Below, one piece after another: positions 8,192 through 17,542 of a DNA stretch of 40,364 bases. Made by a program: the position numbers and the translations under genes. This DNA comes from Bacteroidales bacterium (GTDB taxonomy: Bacteria; Bacteroidota; Bacteroidia; Bacteroidales; UBA1715), in assembly GCA_017618935.1 (NCBI GenBank), contig JAFZTG010000024.1, forward strand, positions 1-40,364. The letters run 5' to 3'. Below the pieces are notes generated by a model. The model saw only the letters and a program-made list of their open reading frames with translations. It made no database searches and was not told where the DNA came from. Numbering within the stretch: position 1 is the stretch's first letter; the number at the start of each line of letters is the position of its first letter.

Positions 8192-8919
8192 TATTTATAG
8201 AGTTTTATGTTAAACGTATCTAAAGTTACAACCGAAGAATTATCAGTTATTTCAAAATGTCTTACAACAGCGGAATCTGCAGTTGCAGGAAAACGGCTGT
8301 CGCTATACACAAACAACTTGTATTTTCCGGGAATTAAATTCCCTATTTGAAAATTACCCAATGCATCGGTTCTGAATCTGTCAAGAATTTCCTCATCGTT
8401 TTCAAACTGAAGAAAAACAACTTCATCCTGAGCTCCGTATGTTCCTTGTTCAGTAGAAGCAACATAATAGTGTAATTTCACATTTCCTTTTACTACCCCG
8501 TTTCCATCGTCATAATCCACATGTTTATAGATTATGAAATCATCAAGTTTCGCGCCATCTTTTTTCCCTTCCAGCGAAACCTTTTGAGAAAACGTGATTT
8601 TCGGATCCTTCACGTTTGAAATAGTATCATCAGAATACACATACACCGTATATTCGCCTTTGGTCAAATTATTGAATTTAAAAACGCCGTTGTAACTCGT
8701 ACGGGCTTTGTCGTCGGCAAGTTCCGAATTGCCGTATGAAATATACACATCTTCATCCATCGCCTCATACGGGTTCCCCGATTTTTCAAATAAAGGATTG
8801 ATATTTTGAACCATCACTTTCCCTTCAATCGAGGCCAAACCGCCCTTCCCCTCGTTTGGACTACAAGCGAACAGTGAAACAGCGACAAGCACGCAACCAA
8901 AAATTCTTTTTACATTCAT
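8191..8919 (-). CDS. Lipoprotein with two Cna-B/transthyretin-like beta domains
   Basis: A 242-residue protein with a lipobox LFAC at residues 16-19, so it is predicted to be lipid-anchored in the envelope. Two similar domains follow. Each contains a peptide-like beta core ending in a 'G.F.I.NL.PGKY.LFVYSD' strand pair (FKFNNLTKGEYTVYVYSDD at about 81-99 and FQIGNLIPGKYKLFVYSD at about 190-207), as in carboxypeptidase-regulatory/Cna-B domains. It is the first gene of the operon with the VTC, DUF4956, DUF2490 and lpxH genes, and has its own -7 box upstream. No enzymatic residues were recognised. Confidence 0.72.
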   Translation of the reverse strand: MNVKRIFGCVLVAVSLFACSPNEGKGGLASIEGKVMVQNINPLFEKSGNPYEAMDEDVYISYGNSELADDKARTSYNGVFKFNNLTKGEYTVYVYSDDTISNVKDPKITFSQKVSLEGKKDGAKLDDFIIYKHVDYDDGNGVVKGNVKLHYYVASTEQGTYGAQDEVVFLQFENDEEILDRFRTDALGNFQIGNLIPGKYKLFVYSDSRFPATADSAVVRHFEITDNSSVVTLDTFNIKLYK

Positions 8920-8941
8920 AAAACTTCAATTTGATATTATA

Positions 8942-8949
8942 CAAAAATA
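8942..8949 (-). promoter_or_regulatory. Promoter -7 box of the lipoprotein/VTC operon
   Basis: TATTTTTG on the minus strand, 22 nt upstream of the lipoprotein ATG, matches TAnnTTTG. The expected start site near 8935 gives a leader of about 16 nt. The -33 region (TTTC) is weak. Confidence 0.55.
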
Positions 8950-8988
8950 CAAGTTTTTAATTATGAAACGGCATATTCAGCAATAAAT

Positions 8989-9022
8989 ATAAAAAAAGGG
9001 AACAACTTTCGTCATTCCCTTT
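8989..9022 (-). terminator. Intrinsic terminator of the GH8 gene
   Basis: On the minus strand AAAGGGAA (9022-9015) pairs with TTCCCTTT (9002-8995) around a 12-nt loop and runs into a T-tract continuing to 8989. It starts 21 nt after the GH8 stop codon. Confidence 0.8.
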
Positions 9023-9042
9023 CTTTGAACATCACTTAAAAA

Positions 9043-12000
9043 CTATCTTTTTACGAATTTGATTGTTTCAACAGAACCGTCTGCATACGCAATCTTCACG
9101 AAATAGTATCCAGCCTTGATAGAAGTTACATCAAGCGTAATTTCTGCCGCATTCACTTCTTCCACGAATTGAACAGCACCGATAAGACTCACAACAGCAA
9201 CAGTCTGCATTTCTTTTCCTGCCACAACAGAAAGTTCGTTTTGGCAAGGGTTCGGGAATACTGAAAGTTGAGCAATATCAGTCTCGTCAATTGCAACCCA
9301 AGGATGAGCTTCCTGTGCTTGCTTGAATAATTCAATAGCAGCCGACAAACGTTGAACTTGTGTATTTACGTTTTCTTGCAAATGAGAAGATTTCTTGTAT
9401 TCTGCATTTGCATTTGAATTACATGTAACCAAATTCAAGAATTCAAACATATATTCTTGTGGATTTCTTGTATTGTCGATAAGAGCATCAGCTTCAATTA
9501 TCAAAGCAATCAGGTCATCTAAGCTAACTTCCTCTGGATTACGTGAATTCTCGAATGATTCAATTGCCTTATTCAATGAAGTTACTGCATCATTTACAAC
9601 TTGTTGATTTGTAGATGTTTCATAAATACCTTGTGCTTCAGCGATAGCGGCACGGAATCTGTCAACAGCAGATTGAGGGAACTGCAATGAACCGTCACCA
9701 GTATTTCCTTCAGCCTTAACCATTGAAGATTGAGCTTTTGTAATCGTGAATGCCAATGTTGACTTGTCAACTGTGATAACTTTTGCCTTAAATTCATCAA
9801 TAGCGTTCTTCAAGGCTATATTTGCCTGATCAACCTCATCTTGTGAAGAGCTGGCATTGTTATACACTGTACGAGCTGATTCAAGTACCGCATTCAAGAT
9901 AGCTTTTGAACCAGCAGGATAATTACCCTTCAAATAACCTTCTTCAGATGACAAATACAATGCATTAGCCGTTGAGATCGTACTATTCAATGTAGTCTTG
10001 TTCACCTTAACACGAGCATTTGAAAATGCTTCGATTGCACTACGCAATGATGTTGTTGCTTGGTCAATATCTTCTTGTGAAGAAGAATTGCTGTCATTCA
10101 CGGTTTGGGCACTCGAAATGGCGTTCAACAAAATCTGTTTCGTTCCGTTCGGATATTGTCCGTCACCATAACCCTCAACTGCATTTGCGTACAATGTGTT
10201 AGCTTCAGAAAGAGCAGCTTGCAATGCTGTTCTATTGATAGAGTTCGGATCGAATTTAGAATTCAAGAACTTGTCAATAGCATCGCTCAATGCCTTTGCT
10301 GCAGCATTAACCTCGGCCTGGCTTGAAGATTCTGCATCTTTTACATCTTCGGCAGCAAGAATTGCAGTAAGTAATTCTTGTCTTGAACCCTTGATATAGT
10401 TACCTTCTTGGTAACCTTCTACAGAATTTTGATAATAATCGTATGCAAGGTCAATCTTAGCAATAAGATTCGTCTTATCAACTGATATTTTTGCAGCCTC
10501 AAATGCCGCGATTGCTATACGCAAAGTCGTTACTGCATTGTCTGCAACTGATTGTGTCGTTGCATTATTAACAACACCTTCTGCCGTTGTCTTTGCACCC
10601 GTAAGCATTGTTACTGCCGATTGAGGATAGTTTCCATCACCATTACCAACAACAGCTGCATCCAACAACTCTTGTGCCTCAGCAATAGCAGTGTACAAAG
10701 CGTCATAGTCAATAATTTCTGGCAAATCAAGAGCTACACCAAGAATCTTCACTTCATCAACCCAAACTTGGCCTGTTTCACCATCAGCTTCCTGAACTTT
10801 CCACTGACATTTTGTAAGTTCTTTCAAATCCCAAGTAACTTTCTTACCCCACGTATATTGAGCCAAATCGCTCCAGCTCAATTCTACCAATGTCCATTCT
10901 GGATACGGGTCAAGATAGATATAATAGTCACAAGCATCTTTAATTCCTGTCAATTCAACCTCAAAATACACTTTGCTGTCACTCTTCATCCAGAATGAGA
11001 TACCTGTAGAACCGCTCATATCGAATGCTTCACCTTCGGTTGCCTTGAAGTTCAAGCCCATACCAACGAATGGATTATAACCAAGAGCAGCAGAACCTTC
11101 CAACGTATATTGCATCATTGCGGCCTTGCCTGTACCATTATAACCCGGAGTTGACATTGTGAACGGACTTTCTTCCGAAGACAAAGGTGTAATTTCCGAA
11201 GAACCACATTTTGAAGGATCTTCACTTGCCGTATGGTCGTTGAATGAGAACCAGTATGTTGCCATATAGGTCATGTTTTCTTGTTTCATATCGGCATCGA
11301 AAATCAAGGTTTCATTCGAAATAAGAGCTTTCGCAAATGCTTTCTCGGCTGACAGCAAAGAAGCAAGAGCAGCATCAATTTCTATCTGTGTTGCATCTGC
11401 ATTGTCGAATACTGACTGAGCAGCCGTGATAGCCGTCATAAATGTTGATTTTGAACCAACTTTATATTGTCCTATTTCTGTTCCTTCTACTGCAGCACTA
11501 TATGAAGCGTTCGCTGTTGCTATTTCTGATTGTAATTCAGATGCATCAACGACTTCGACAATACAATCTGCATATTTATTTACGTCTTCATCAGCACTTG
11601 TTGCTGTAATTGTCGTCGAACCAACTGATACTGCCGTTACCTCACCATTGACAACTGTTGCAAAAGCAGAATTACTTGACTTCCATGTCACATCTTTAAT
11701 TGTCGCATTATCTGGCGTAATAGTAACAGTTAACGTTTCACTCGCGCCAACACGCATTACTTTTGACGATGCTGCAAAAGAAACGGCTGTTACAGAAACA
11801 TTTGATACCGTAACAATACATTTATTTGATTCCAGATTAGTACCATCAGTAGTTGTTGCAGTAATATTTGCGGTACCTTTCGCTTTTGCAGTAACTTTAC
11901 CTGTTTCATCAACCGTTGCTACACTTGGATTATCCGAAACCCAAGTAGCAGTCTGACTTGCACCTTCAGGATTAATTTCCAAAGAAAGTGTTGATTCTTC

Positions 12001-15000
12001 ACCAACCTTTAATGACACTGCATTGGAAATAACAATCTGTGAAGCCAAAATGTTCGTTACCGTAAGTTCACATTGATCAGAGAATGAACCGTCCTCGGTT
12101 GTTACTGTAATAGTAGTCGTACCAGCCTTAAGTAGCGTTACTTCACCATTTTCGTTAATTGTTGCAACCGAAGGATCTGATGATTCCCATGTTACATTTT
12201 TATTAGTAGCAGTCGAAGGAGCAACTATTGCCGTGAACGTCACTGTCTCATTCAAAGCGACAGTCTTTGTACCTGAAGGTGACAATGTTACACCAGTTAC
12301 AGCGATTGTATTGGCTTTTACTGTAACTTCACACGTTTTTTCGAAATTTCCATCTTCTGTTTTTGCCGTAATTGTTGCAGTACCAGCGGAAACGCCTGTA
12401 ACAATACCATTTGCTACCGTTGCAACCGTTTCTTCCGACGAAGACCAGATAACAGTTTTATTTGTTGCATCAGAAGGTTCAACAGTAGCAGTCAAAACTG
12501 CACTACCATTTACTGAAATTTCCAATGTTGACTTATCCAATGTAATGCCTGTAACTGCCTTTGGATTTACAGTTACATTACATACATCTGATTTTGCACC
12601 TGCCGTAGCAGTAATTGTACATTCACCAACGCCAACTGGTGTTACCACACCGTCAGCTACAGTAGCGACCTCATTGTTACTTGTTGTCCAAGTTACAGTC
12701 TTAACAGTAGCATTGTCTGGTTCAACTGTTGCTGTCAATGATTGAGCTGCATCGCCCATTGTGAATGTCAATGTTGACTTATCCAATGTAACATTTGTGA
12801 TTTCCACAGCAGCAACCGTTACTGTACAAGTAGCAGTAATAGAACCATTTGCCACCGTTACTATTGCAGTACCTTCAGAAACAGGAGTTACAACACCCGT
12901 AGAAGAAACCGTAGCAATTTCAGGTTTGTCAACCGTCCACGTTAATTCCGTATCAGTTGCATCGTCTGGCGAATATGTCGCACTCAACTGCGTTGCAGCA
13001 CTTGCCAAAGTAAGAGGCAACGTAGATTGAGAAATCTCGATTGATTCAATATGTTTATGACTCACAGAAACAACGCAAGAAGCTGTTTTTGCACCATCCA
13101 CCGTTGTTACCGTAATGGTAGCATCACCAACTGCAATACCAGTAACAATACCATTGGCATCAACCGTAGCAATTGTTTCATCTGACGAAGACCAAGAAAC
13201 AGCCTTGTTCGTAGCGTCATCTGGTTTAACTGTTGCAGTCAATTGTACTGTTTTGCCAACAAATACCGATTCTGTTGCAGGAAGTTCAACACCTTCTACA
13301 TCAACCGTACTTGCAACAACCGATACAGTACATTCTGCTTTCACATTATTATCGGCATTAGAAATAGCCGTAACAACGCAAGTACCAACACCCACTGGCG
13401 TAACAACACCATTTACAACTGTAGCAACAGCATCGTCTGACGTAGTCCACGTAACTGTTTGGTCTGTTGTATTAGCAGGTGTAAATGTCGGTGTCAATGT
13501 TTGTGGGTCACCACCAACGATGAAACCTAACGTTGGTGCCATTGTTATGTCAGTTGGCATAACATTTTCAACTGTTACTGCGCAAGCACCAGTTGCACCG
13601 CCACCATCTTTTGCTGTGGCTTTTATAGAACAAGTACCAGCTTTTACCGCAGTAACCAAACCATCAGCAGAAACAGTAGCGACAGTTTCGTCGTCCGAAG
13701 ACCATTCATATTCTTTATTGGTAGCATCGTTTGGCAATACCGAAGCAGACAACTGTTGTGTAGCACCCACCTTAATAGTTGCCGATTCTGGCAATACCGA
13801 GATAGAAGAAACTTTTGTTGCTTCAACCGTAATTGCACATGTACCAATCTTGCCACTTGCATCTTTTGCAGTTGCAGTGATTGAACACGTTCCAATCTTC
13901 AAAGCAGTAACCAAACCTGTTTCATCTACTGTGGCAACAGTTTCATCATCTGATGCCCACGTATATTCTTTATTTGTTGCATTTGCAGGAGCAACTGTTG
14001 CCGATAATTGAACCGTACCATTTACAGGAAGCGATTTCGAGTCTGGCGTTATCGTTATGTCTGTAACTAAAACAGGTTTTACTTCTATAATATATGTATC
14101 AGATTTTGTATCATCTTTTGTAGATGTTGCTGTAATCGTTGCCGTACCGACAGCGACACCAGTAACAATACCACCTGTTACCGTTGCAACATTTTCATCC
14201 GAAGTAGTCCAATTAACAGTTTGTACTGCATTGTCAGGTAGAACAGCAGCAGTCAAAGTTGTCGTACCACCGACAAGAATTTCCGTTACATCACCCGAAA
14301 TTGCGACACCTGTAATTGCCACAGGATTTACTGTTACATTCACCGTTTCCGAGAATGAATCATCCGCCTCTGAAGTTATCGTAACTGTCGTTGTTCCTTC
14401 AGCAACAGAACTGATAATCACTTCGTTTCCATTTACAGTAACCGTTGCAACAGCTGTATTGGCCGATACGGCAGTAACAGCTTGGCTCACAGATTGAGGA
14501 GTTATGGTAGCCGTTACCGTTTCCGAGCCACCAACTTCCATTGTTACTGATTCCTTATCAAGAGCAATACCTGTCACTGCAAGTGGTTTCACCGTAATAG
14601 TAACTGATTTTTTCACATTACTACACCCCTCAGCCGTACTGGTAGCAGTGATTGTTGCTGAACCTTCAGCAACCCCAGTCACTTTACCATCGGAAGTAAC
14701 CGTTGCTTTTGCATTTGCCGATGACTCCCACGACAATTCCAATTCTGTCGCATTATCTGGAGTAAAAATAGGGGTCAAATACATTGATTCTCCTACTGTT
14801 ATCTCGTATTCCAAAGGATCAAATGTTACTGCTGTAGGTTTAACCGCAGGAGCCGGAACAACCACTTCATACGTTGCAATAATGCTTTGATGCATTTTTG
14901 AACGAGCAGTTATTGTTGCCTTTCCATAACCAACGCCTAATACACGACCTTTGTAATCCACCGTGGCAACTGTTTCATCGCTTGATTCCCACAATACAAC

Positions 15001-17277
15001 AGGATATGTTGCATCAGAAGGAGTTGGCGTTGTTTCCAAATATAATGTATCACCTTTTATTCCACTTGCAATACTCATTTCCCTTGGATTAGGATTTGCC
15101 GACAAATGACTCTTTGTCAAGTCACTTGCACTTATCAAATCAATATCCAAAGCCGTAAGTGCTTTAATTGGATTGGCAGAATTTGTCATCAATTTTACAT
15201 CATCAATGTATGCATACACCCAATTAGACATGTTTTTGGGTGTTTCTGGATAATCAGTTGTAAACTGCCATTGTAATTTAACAACTTGAGATGGGTCAAA
15301 ATCACAGATTTTACCCCATCCTGCTGCTTGAATCAATTCAGTAAATAAAATTTGTATTTCTGTCCAATTGTTACATGAAGGAAGAACATAGTGGTGGATG
15401 TTCCACTCACAATTGTCTGTCATCACAAAATTAAGTTTACACTGAGGTCCTTTGTACATAAAGGTAACACCTGTATTTTCACTCCAATCGACAACACCGT
15501 TATCGTTATCCTTATGCATATAAGTACCTATACCTACATAAGAACTATATTCTCCATTCTTTGTTCCAGAGCCTAACTTAAATCTTGCACTAATACAATA
15601 TGGCTTTCCATCGGGTCCATTTACACTTCCATCAATAGCAAACGGATGTGCAGACGAAGAAACTGGTTCTATTACACTCACTTTGCTCGGTGCGCCATTA
15701 CCATCGTCAGCATCATTATATGAGAACCAAATACCGCCAAGGTTATTAAACTCATTTCCATCAGATACTTCATCAATAATAACTTGACTACCTGCAACCA
15801 TACTAATAACAGATTGCTTTGTAAATGCTTCAAGAGCGACATCGTCAGAACTTGATTTTATACTTCCTTGTCCGTTGTAAGAAACTTGAATAACTTGTCC
15901 AGGAGAAGCTGCTTTTGATACATTTACAATAACTTTCTCGCCAGAAAGAGTAACTCCACTCACAACACTTTGAGAAGCACCATCATAAAATACCGTAAAT
16001 GTAGATGCATTAGCACTACCTGTTAATTCCTTTGATGTTGTCAAAATAATATTTCCGTCTTCATCAGTTTTTGCAGACAAAACTTTTGGAGGATATTTAG
16101 CACCTGCAGCATCAGGCGACCAGAAGTTTCCTGTCAATACAAACATTGTAATACAACGAAGTGTTGTGTTAAAATACACATCATAATCACCTAATGCTTT
16201 AACAGCAGAATAGCATTTATCCAAACTATTTTGATTAGAACTTGAACTTGTCATCATCGGCAATGCCATTGTTGAATAAGAACCATTGGCATAACGACCA
16301 CTTTCAGGATTACTAATAGATCTATTATCGAATGGACCTTTACAAACACTTGATTCATGTCCTTTCACGAAATTTACCAATTTAGTATTAATTGCAGATG
16401 CGCCTTCGGAACAATTATTTCCATGCCACAAATAGTCAACAGCCATACGCCATGGGTTACGACAAGCATCAGCTCCATAGCCATAACCACCGGAACCTGT
16501 TGGACCGCAAGCATTTTCCGTACCACTACTTGCATCACACCAGTTACTAATCAAACCTGAGGTGCTATTCATATTCGCTTTTAAAAGTTTATTCGATGCA
16601 TTTATTGCTGTTGTCGACCAAAACGAAGCATTTGCAGCATCAACTTTTGCGAACTCTACATAATATGCAGGAGCAAAATAACTCGGGTTACGACATGAAT
16701 TAGCACTACCCCAAGCATCACCATTCAATGCCTGACCATCGGCAGCCATCTCATAGGTTTTAATTGTTTGAATCAATTTTACCGCATCATTGGTATATGA
16801 ACCACCTGGCCATTGTATTGCAGCAATAATTAACGCCATTGCAGCATCTAACTCAGCATCAGTTGCACCATTTTGACCACTTGCACCACTACAACCGTTG
16901 ATTTTCCAGTTCATCACACCGTTTCCATTACGATTATTCTTGTAGTATTGCCACAAGCCATCGAAAGTTGCCTTATCATCGGCATACACCGAAAGCAACA
17001 TACCGTATGCAATACCTTCAGACACGGTAGAGGAACCATCATCGAATTTTACACGATATGAACCACCTCCACAAGACGTCACATACTCTTGTTTCCAAGC
17101 ATTATACGCATTCTTAGCGTCATCTGAACTGGCATTCGTTGGCACAATACCATACTGATACTGCCCCTTACTACCAAATGGCACTTTACCATTTCCAGAG
17201 TTTATCTGGGCAAACACACCATTACATAACAATACACTCAAAACAAGAGTGACAATGTTTAAAAAATATCTTTTCAT
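9043..17277 (-). CDS. Giant T9SS-secreted glycoside hydrolase family 8 protein with Ig-like and FIVAR-like repeats
   Basis: A 2744-residue secreted protein. Residues 1-24 are a signal peptide (GVFAQ). About 30-390 is a GH8 (alpha/alpha)6 catalytic domain. The likely acid is E87 (STVSEGIAYGMLL), acidic residues D140/D144 follow (GATDAELDAAMAL), and the candidate base is D270 (GADACRNPWRMAVDYLW). This domain has ten cysteines in its mature form, which is unusually many. About 395-500 is a beta-sandwich (SwmB/Ig-like). About 500-698 and 1990-2185 are two related jelly-roll, CBM11/CIA30-like domains. About 745-1907 are 14 Big_2 Ig-like repeats of about 83 residues. One FIVAR-like helical repeat lies at about 1911-1985 and five or six more at 2188-2650. 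About 2673-2744 is a T9SS sorting domain (VFPNPCQNEL ... FVKR). GH8 enzymes cut beta-1,4 glucans, xylans or chitosan; the substrate is not determined here. It is monocistronic, with its own promoter and terminator. Confidence 0.9.
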   Translation of the reverse strand: MKRYFLNIVTLVLSVLLCNGVFAQINSGNGKVPFGSKGQYQYGIVPTNASSDDAKNAYNAWKQEYVTSCGGGSYRVKFDDGSSTVSEGIAYGMLLSVYADDKATFDGLWQYYKNNRNGNGVMNWKINGCSGASGQNGATDAELDAAMALIIAAIQWPGGSYTNDAVKLIQTIKTYEMAADGQALNGDAWGSANSCRNPSYFAPAYYVEFAKVDAANASFWSTTAINASNKLLKANMNSTSGLISNWCDASSGTENACGPTGSGGYGYGADACRNPWRMAVDYLWHGNNCSEGASAINTKLVNFVKGHESSVCKGPFDNRSISNPESGRYANGSYSTMALPMMTSSSSNQNSLDKCYSAVKALGDYDVYFNTTLRCITMFVLTGNFWSPDAAGAKYPPKVLSAKTDEDGNIILTTSKELTGSANASTFTVFYDGASQSVVSGVTLSGEKVIVNVSKAASPGQVIQVSYNGQGSIKSSSDDVALEAFTKQSVISMVAGSQVIIDEVSDGNEFNNLGGIWFSYNDADDGNGAPSKVSVIEPVSSSAHPFAIDGSVNGPDGKPYCISARFKLGSGTKNGEYSSYVGIGTYMHKDNDNGVVDWSENTGVTFMYKGPQCKLNFVMTDNCEWNIHHYVLPSCNNWTEIQILFTELIQAAGWGKICDFDPSQVVKLQWQFTTDYPETPKNMSNWVYAYIDDVKLMTNSANPIKALTALDIDLISASDLTKSHLSANPNPREMSIASGIKGDTLYLETTPTPSDATYPVVLWESSDETVATVDYKGRVLGVGYGKATITARSKMHQSIIATYEVVVPAPAVKPTAVTFDPLEYEITVGESMYLTPIFTPDNATELELSWESSANAKATVTSDGKVTGVAEGSATITATSTAEGCSNVKKSVTITVKPLAVTGIALDKESVTMEVGGSETVTATITPQSVSQAVTAVSANTAVATVTVNGNEVIISSVAEGTTTVTITSEADDSFSETVNVTVNPVAITGVAISGDVTEILVGGTTTLTAAVLPDNAVQTVNWTTSDENVATVTGGIVTGVAVGTATITATSTKDDTKSDTYIIEVKPVLVTDITITPDSKSLPVNGTVQLSATVAPANATNKEYTWASDDETVATVDETGLVTALKIGTCSITATAKDASGKIGTCAITVEATKVSSISVLPESATIKVGATQQLSASVLPNDATNKEYEWSSDDETVATVSADGLVTAVKAGTCSIKATAKDGGGATGACAVTVENVMPTDITMAPTLGFIVGGDPQTLTPTFTPANTTDQTVTWTTSDDAVATVVNGVVTPVGVGTCVVTAISNADNNVKAECTVSVVASTVDVEGVELPATESVFVGKTVQLTATVKPDDATNKAVSWSSSDETIATVDANGIVTGIAVGDATITVTTVDGAKTASCVVSVSHKHIESIEISQSTLPLTLASAATQLSATYSPDDATDTELTWTVDKPEIATVSSTGVVTPVSEGTAIVTVANGSITATCTVTVAAVEITNVTLDKSTLTFTMGDAAQSLTATVEPDNATVKTVTWTTSNNEVATVADGVVTPVGVGECTITATAGAKSDVCNVTVNPKAVTGITLDKSTLEISVNGSAVLTATVEPSDATNKTVIWSSSEETVATVANGIVTGVSAGTATITAKTEDGNFEKTCEVTVKANTIAVTGVTLSPSGTKTVALNETVTFTAIVAPSTATNKNVTWESSDPSVATINENGEVTLLKAGTTTITVTTEDGSFSDQCELTVTNILASQIVISNAVSLKVGEESTLSLEINPEGASQTATWVSDNPSVATVDETGKVTAKAKGTANITATTTDGTNLESNKCIVTVSNVSVTAVSFAASSKVMRVGASETLTVTITPDNATIKDVTWKSSNSAFATVVNGEVTAVSVGSTTITATSADEDVNKYADCIVEVVDASELQSEIATANASYSAAVEGTEIGQYKVGSKSTFMTAITAAQSVFDNADATQIEIDAALASLLSAEKAFAKALISNETLIFDADMKQENMTYMATYWFSFNDHTASEDPSKCGSSEITPLSSEESPFTMSTPGYNGTGKAAMMQYTLEGSAALGYNPFVGMGLNFKATEGEAFDMSGSTGISFWMKSDSKVYFEVELTGIKDACDYYIYLDPYPEWTLVELSWSDLAQYTWGKKVTWDLKELTKCQWKVQEADGETGQVWVDEVKILGVALDLPEIIDYDALYTAIAEAQELLDAAVVGNGDGNYPQSAVTMLTGAKTTAEGVVNNATTQSVADNAVTTLRIAIAAFEAAKISVDKTNLIAKIDLAYDYYQNSVEGYQEGNYIKGSRQELLTAILAAEDVKDAESSSQAEVNAAAKALSDAIDKFLNSKFDPNSINRTALQAALSEANTLYANAVEGYGDGQYPNGTKQILLNAISSAQTVNDSNSSSQEDIDQATTSLRSAIEAFSNARVKVNKTTLNSTISTANALYLSSEEGYLKGNYPAGSKAILNAVLESARTVYNNASSSQDEVDQANIALKNAIDEFKAKVITVDKSTLAFTITKAQSSMVKAEGNTGDGSLQFPQSAVDRFRAAIAEAQGIYETSTNQQVVNDAVTSLNKAIESFENSRNPEEVSLDDLIALIIEADALIDNTRNPQEYMFEFLNLVTCNSNANAEYKKSSHLQENVNTQVQRLSAAIELFKQAQEAHPWVAIDETDIAQLSVFPNPCQNELSVVAGKEMQTVAVVSLIGAVQFVEEVNAAEITLDVTSIKAGYYFVKIAYADGSVETIKFVKR
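9550..10715 (-). repeat. FIVAR-like helical repeat array within the GH8 protein
   Basis: Five clear repeats of about 78 codons, each holding an acidic turn such as VEGYxxGxYPxGSK followed by two helices with an SSSQ-type linker, plus a divergent sixth just downstream (to about 9330). A further copy at about 11320-11545 is separated from the array by the second carbohydrate-binding-like domain. In other proteins such helical repeats act as stalks or sugar-binding modules. Confidence 0.72.
11556..15040 (-). repeat. Fourteen tandem Big_2 Ig-like repeats within the GH8 protein
   Basis: Each repeat of about 83 codons follows the pattern V.xI.L......l.vG....L.atv.P.nAt...v.W.SSd..vATV...G.VT.v..G.aTItaTt.dG......c.VtV. 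Neighbours are diverged in protein and DNA sequence rather than being recent copies. The array spaces the catalytic domain from the C-terminal modules and the cell-surface sorting tail. Confidence 0.88.
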
Positions 17278-17316
17278 AACCTAATTTAGTTTTCAGTTTT
17301 TAAGTCCGTAAAATTA

Positions 17317-17324
17317 CAAATTTA
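17317..17324 (-). promoter_or_regulatory. Promoter -7 box of the GH8 gene
   Basis: TAAATTTG on the minus strand matches TAnnTTTG, 39 nt upstream of the GH8 ATG. A TTTTG 25 nt further upstream is a poorly spaced -33 candidate. Confidence 0.5.
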
Positions 17325-17417
17325 TTTTATTATAAGACATTTTTTTTCACAAAATCCCTATATGGTTAATAGAGATTTTTTAAGTATTTGGCAATCAACA
17401 GAATATAATGGCGCAAG

Positions 17418-17445
17418 GTAGAGACGCGATTAATCGCGTCTCTAC
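17418..17445. repeat. GTAGAGACG palindrome, copy 1
   Basis: A perfect 28-bp palindrome: arms GTAGAGACG / CGTCTCTAC, core CGATTAATCG. It lies in the divergent intergenic region between the GH8 gene and porT and has no T-tract on either side. Confidence 0.93.
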
Positions 17446-17520
17446 AATAATCCATCATTTCCTATTTCCACTGAGGCTGTGTGCACATTGTCTCACATAA
17501 TAAAAAATCAAAAAAATCGT

Positions 17521-17528
17521 TATTTTTG
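17521..17528 (+). promoter_or_regulatory. Promoter -7 box of porT
   Basis: TATTTTTG matches TAnnTTTG. The predicted start site is near 17535, only about 8 nt before the porT start codon, so the leader is very short. Confidence 0.6.
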
Positions 17529-17542
17529 CAAAAAATATTGCA

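Noticed and set aside
11426..14497. Several long plus-strand ORFs opposite the Ig-like repeats (up to about 300 codons at 13115-14011)
   Set aside because: They are antisense shadows of the Big_2 repeats: low-complexity Val/Thr/Ala-rich translations that recur with the repeat period, with no promoter, signal or family motif.
9550..15040. Regular repeat spacing that might suggest a CRISPR array or satellite
   Set aside because: The units are 230-250 bp protein-domain repeats with diverged DNA; there are no short identical repeats with unique spacers and no cas genes.
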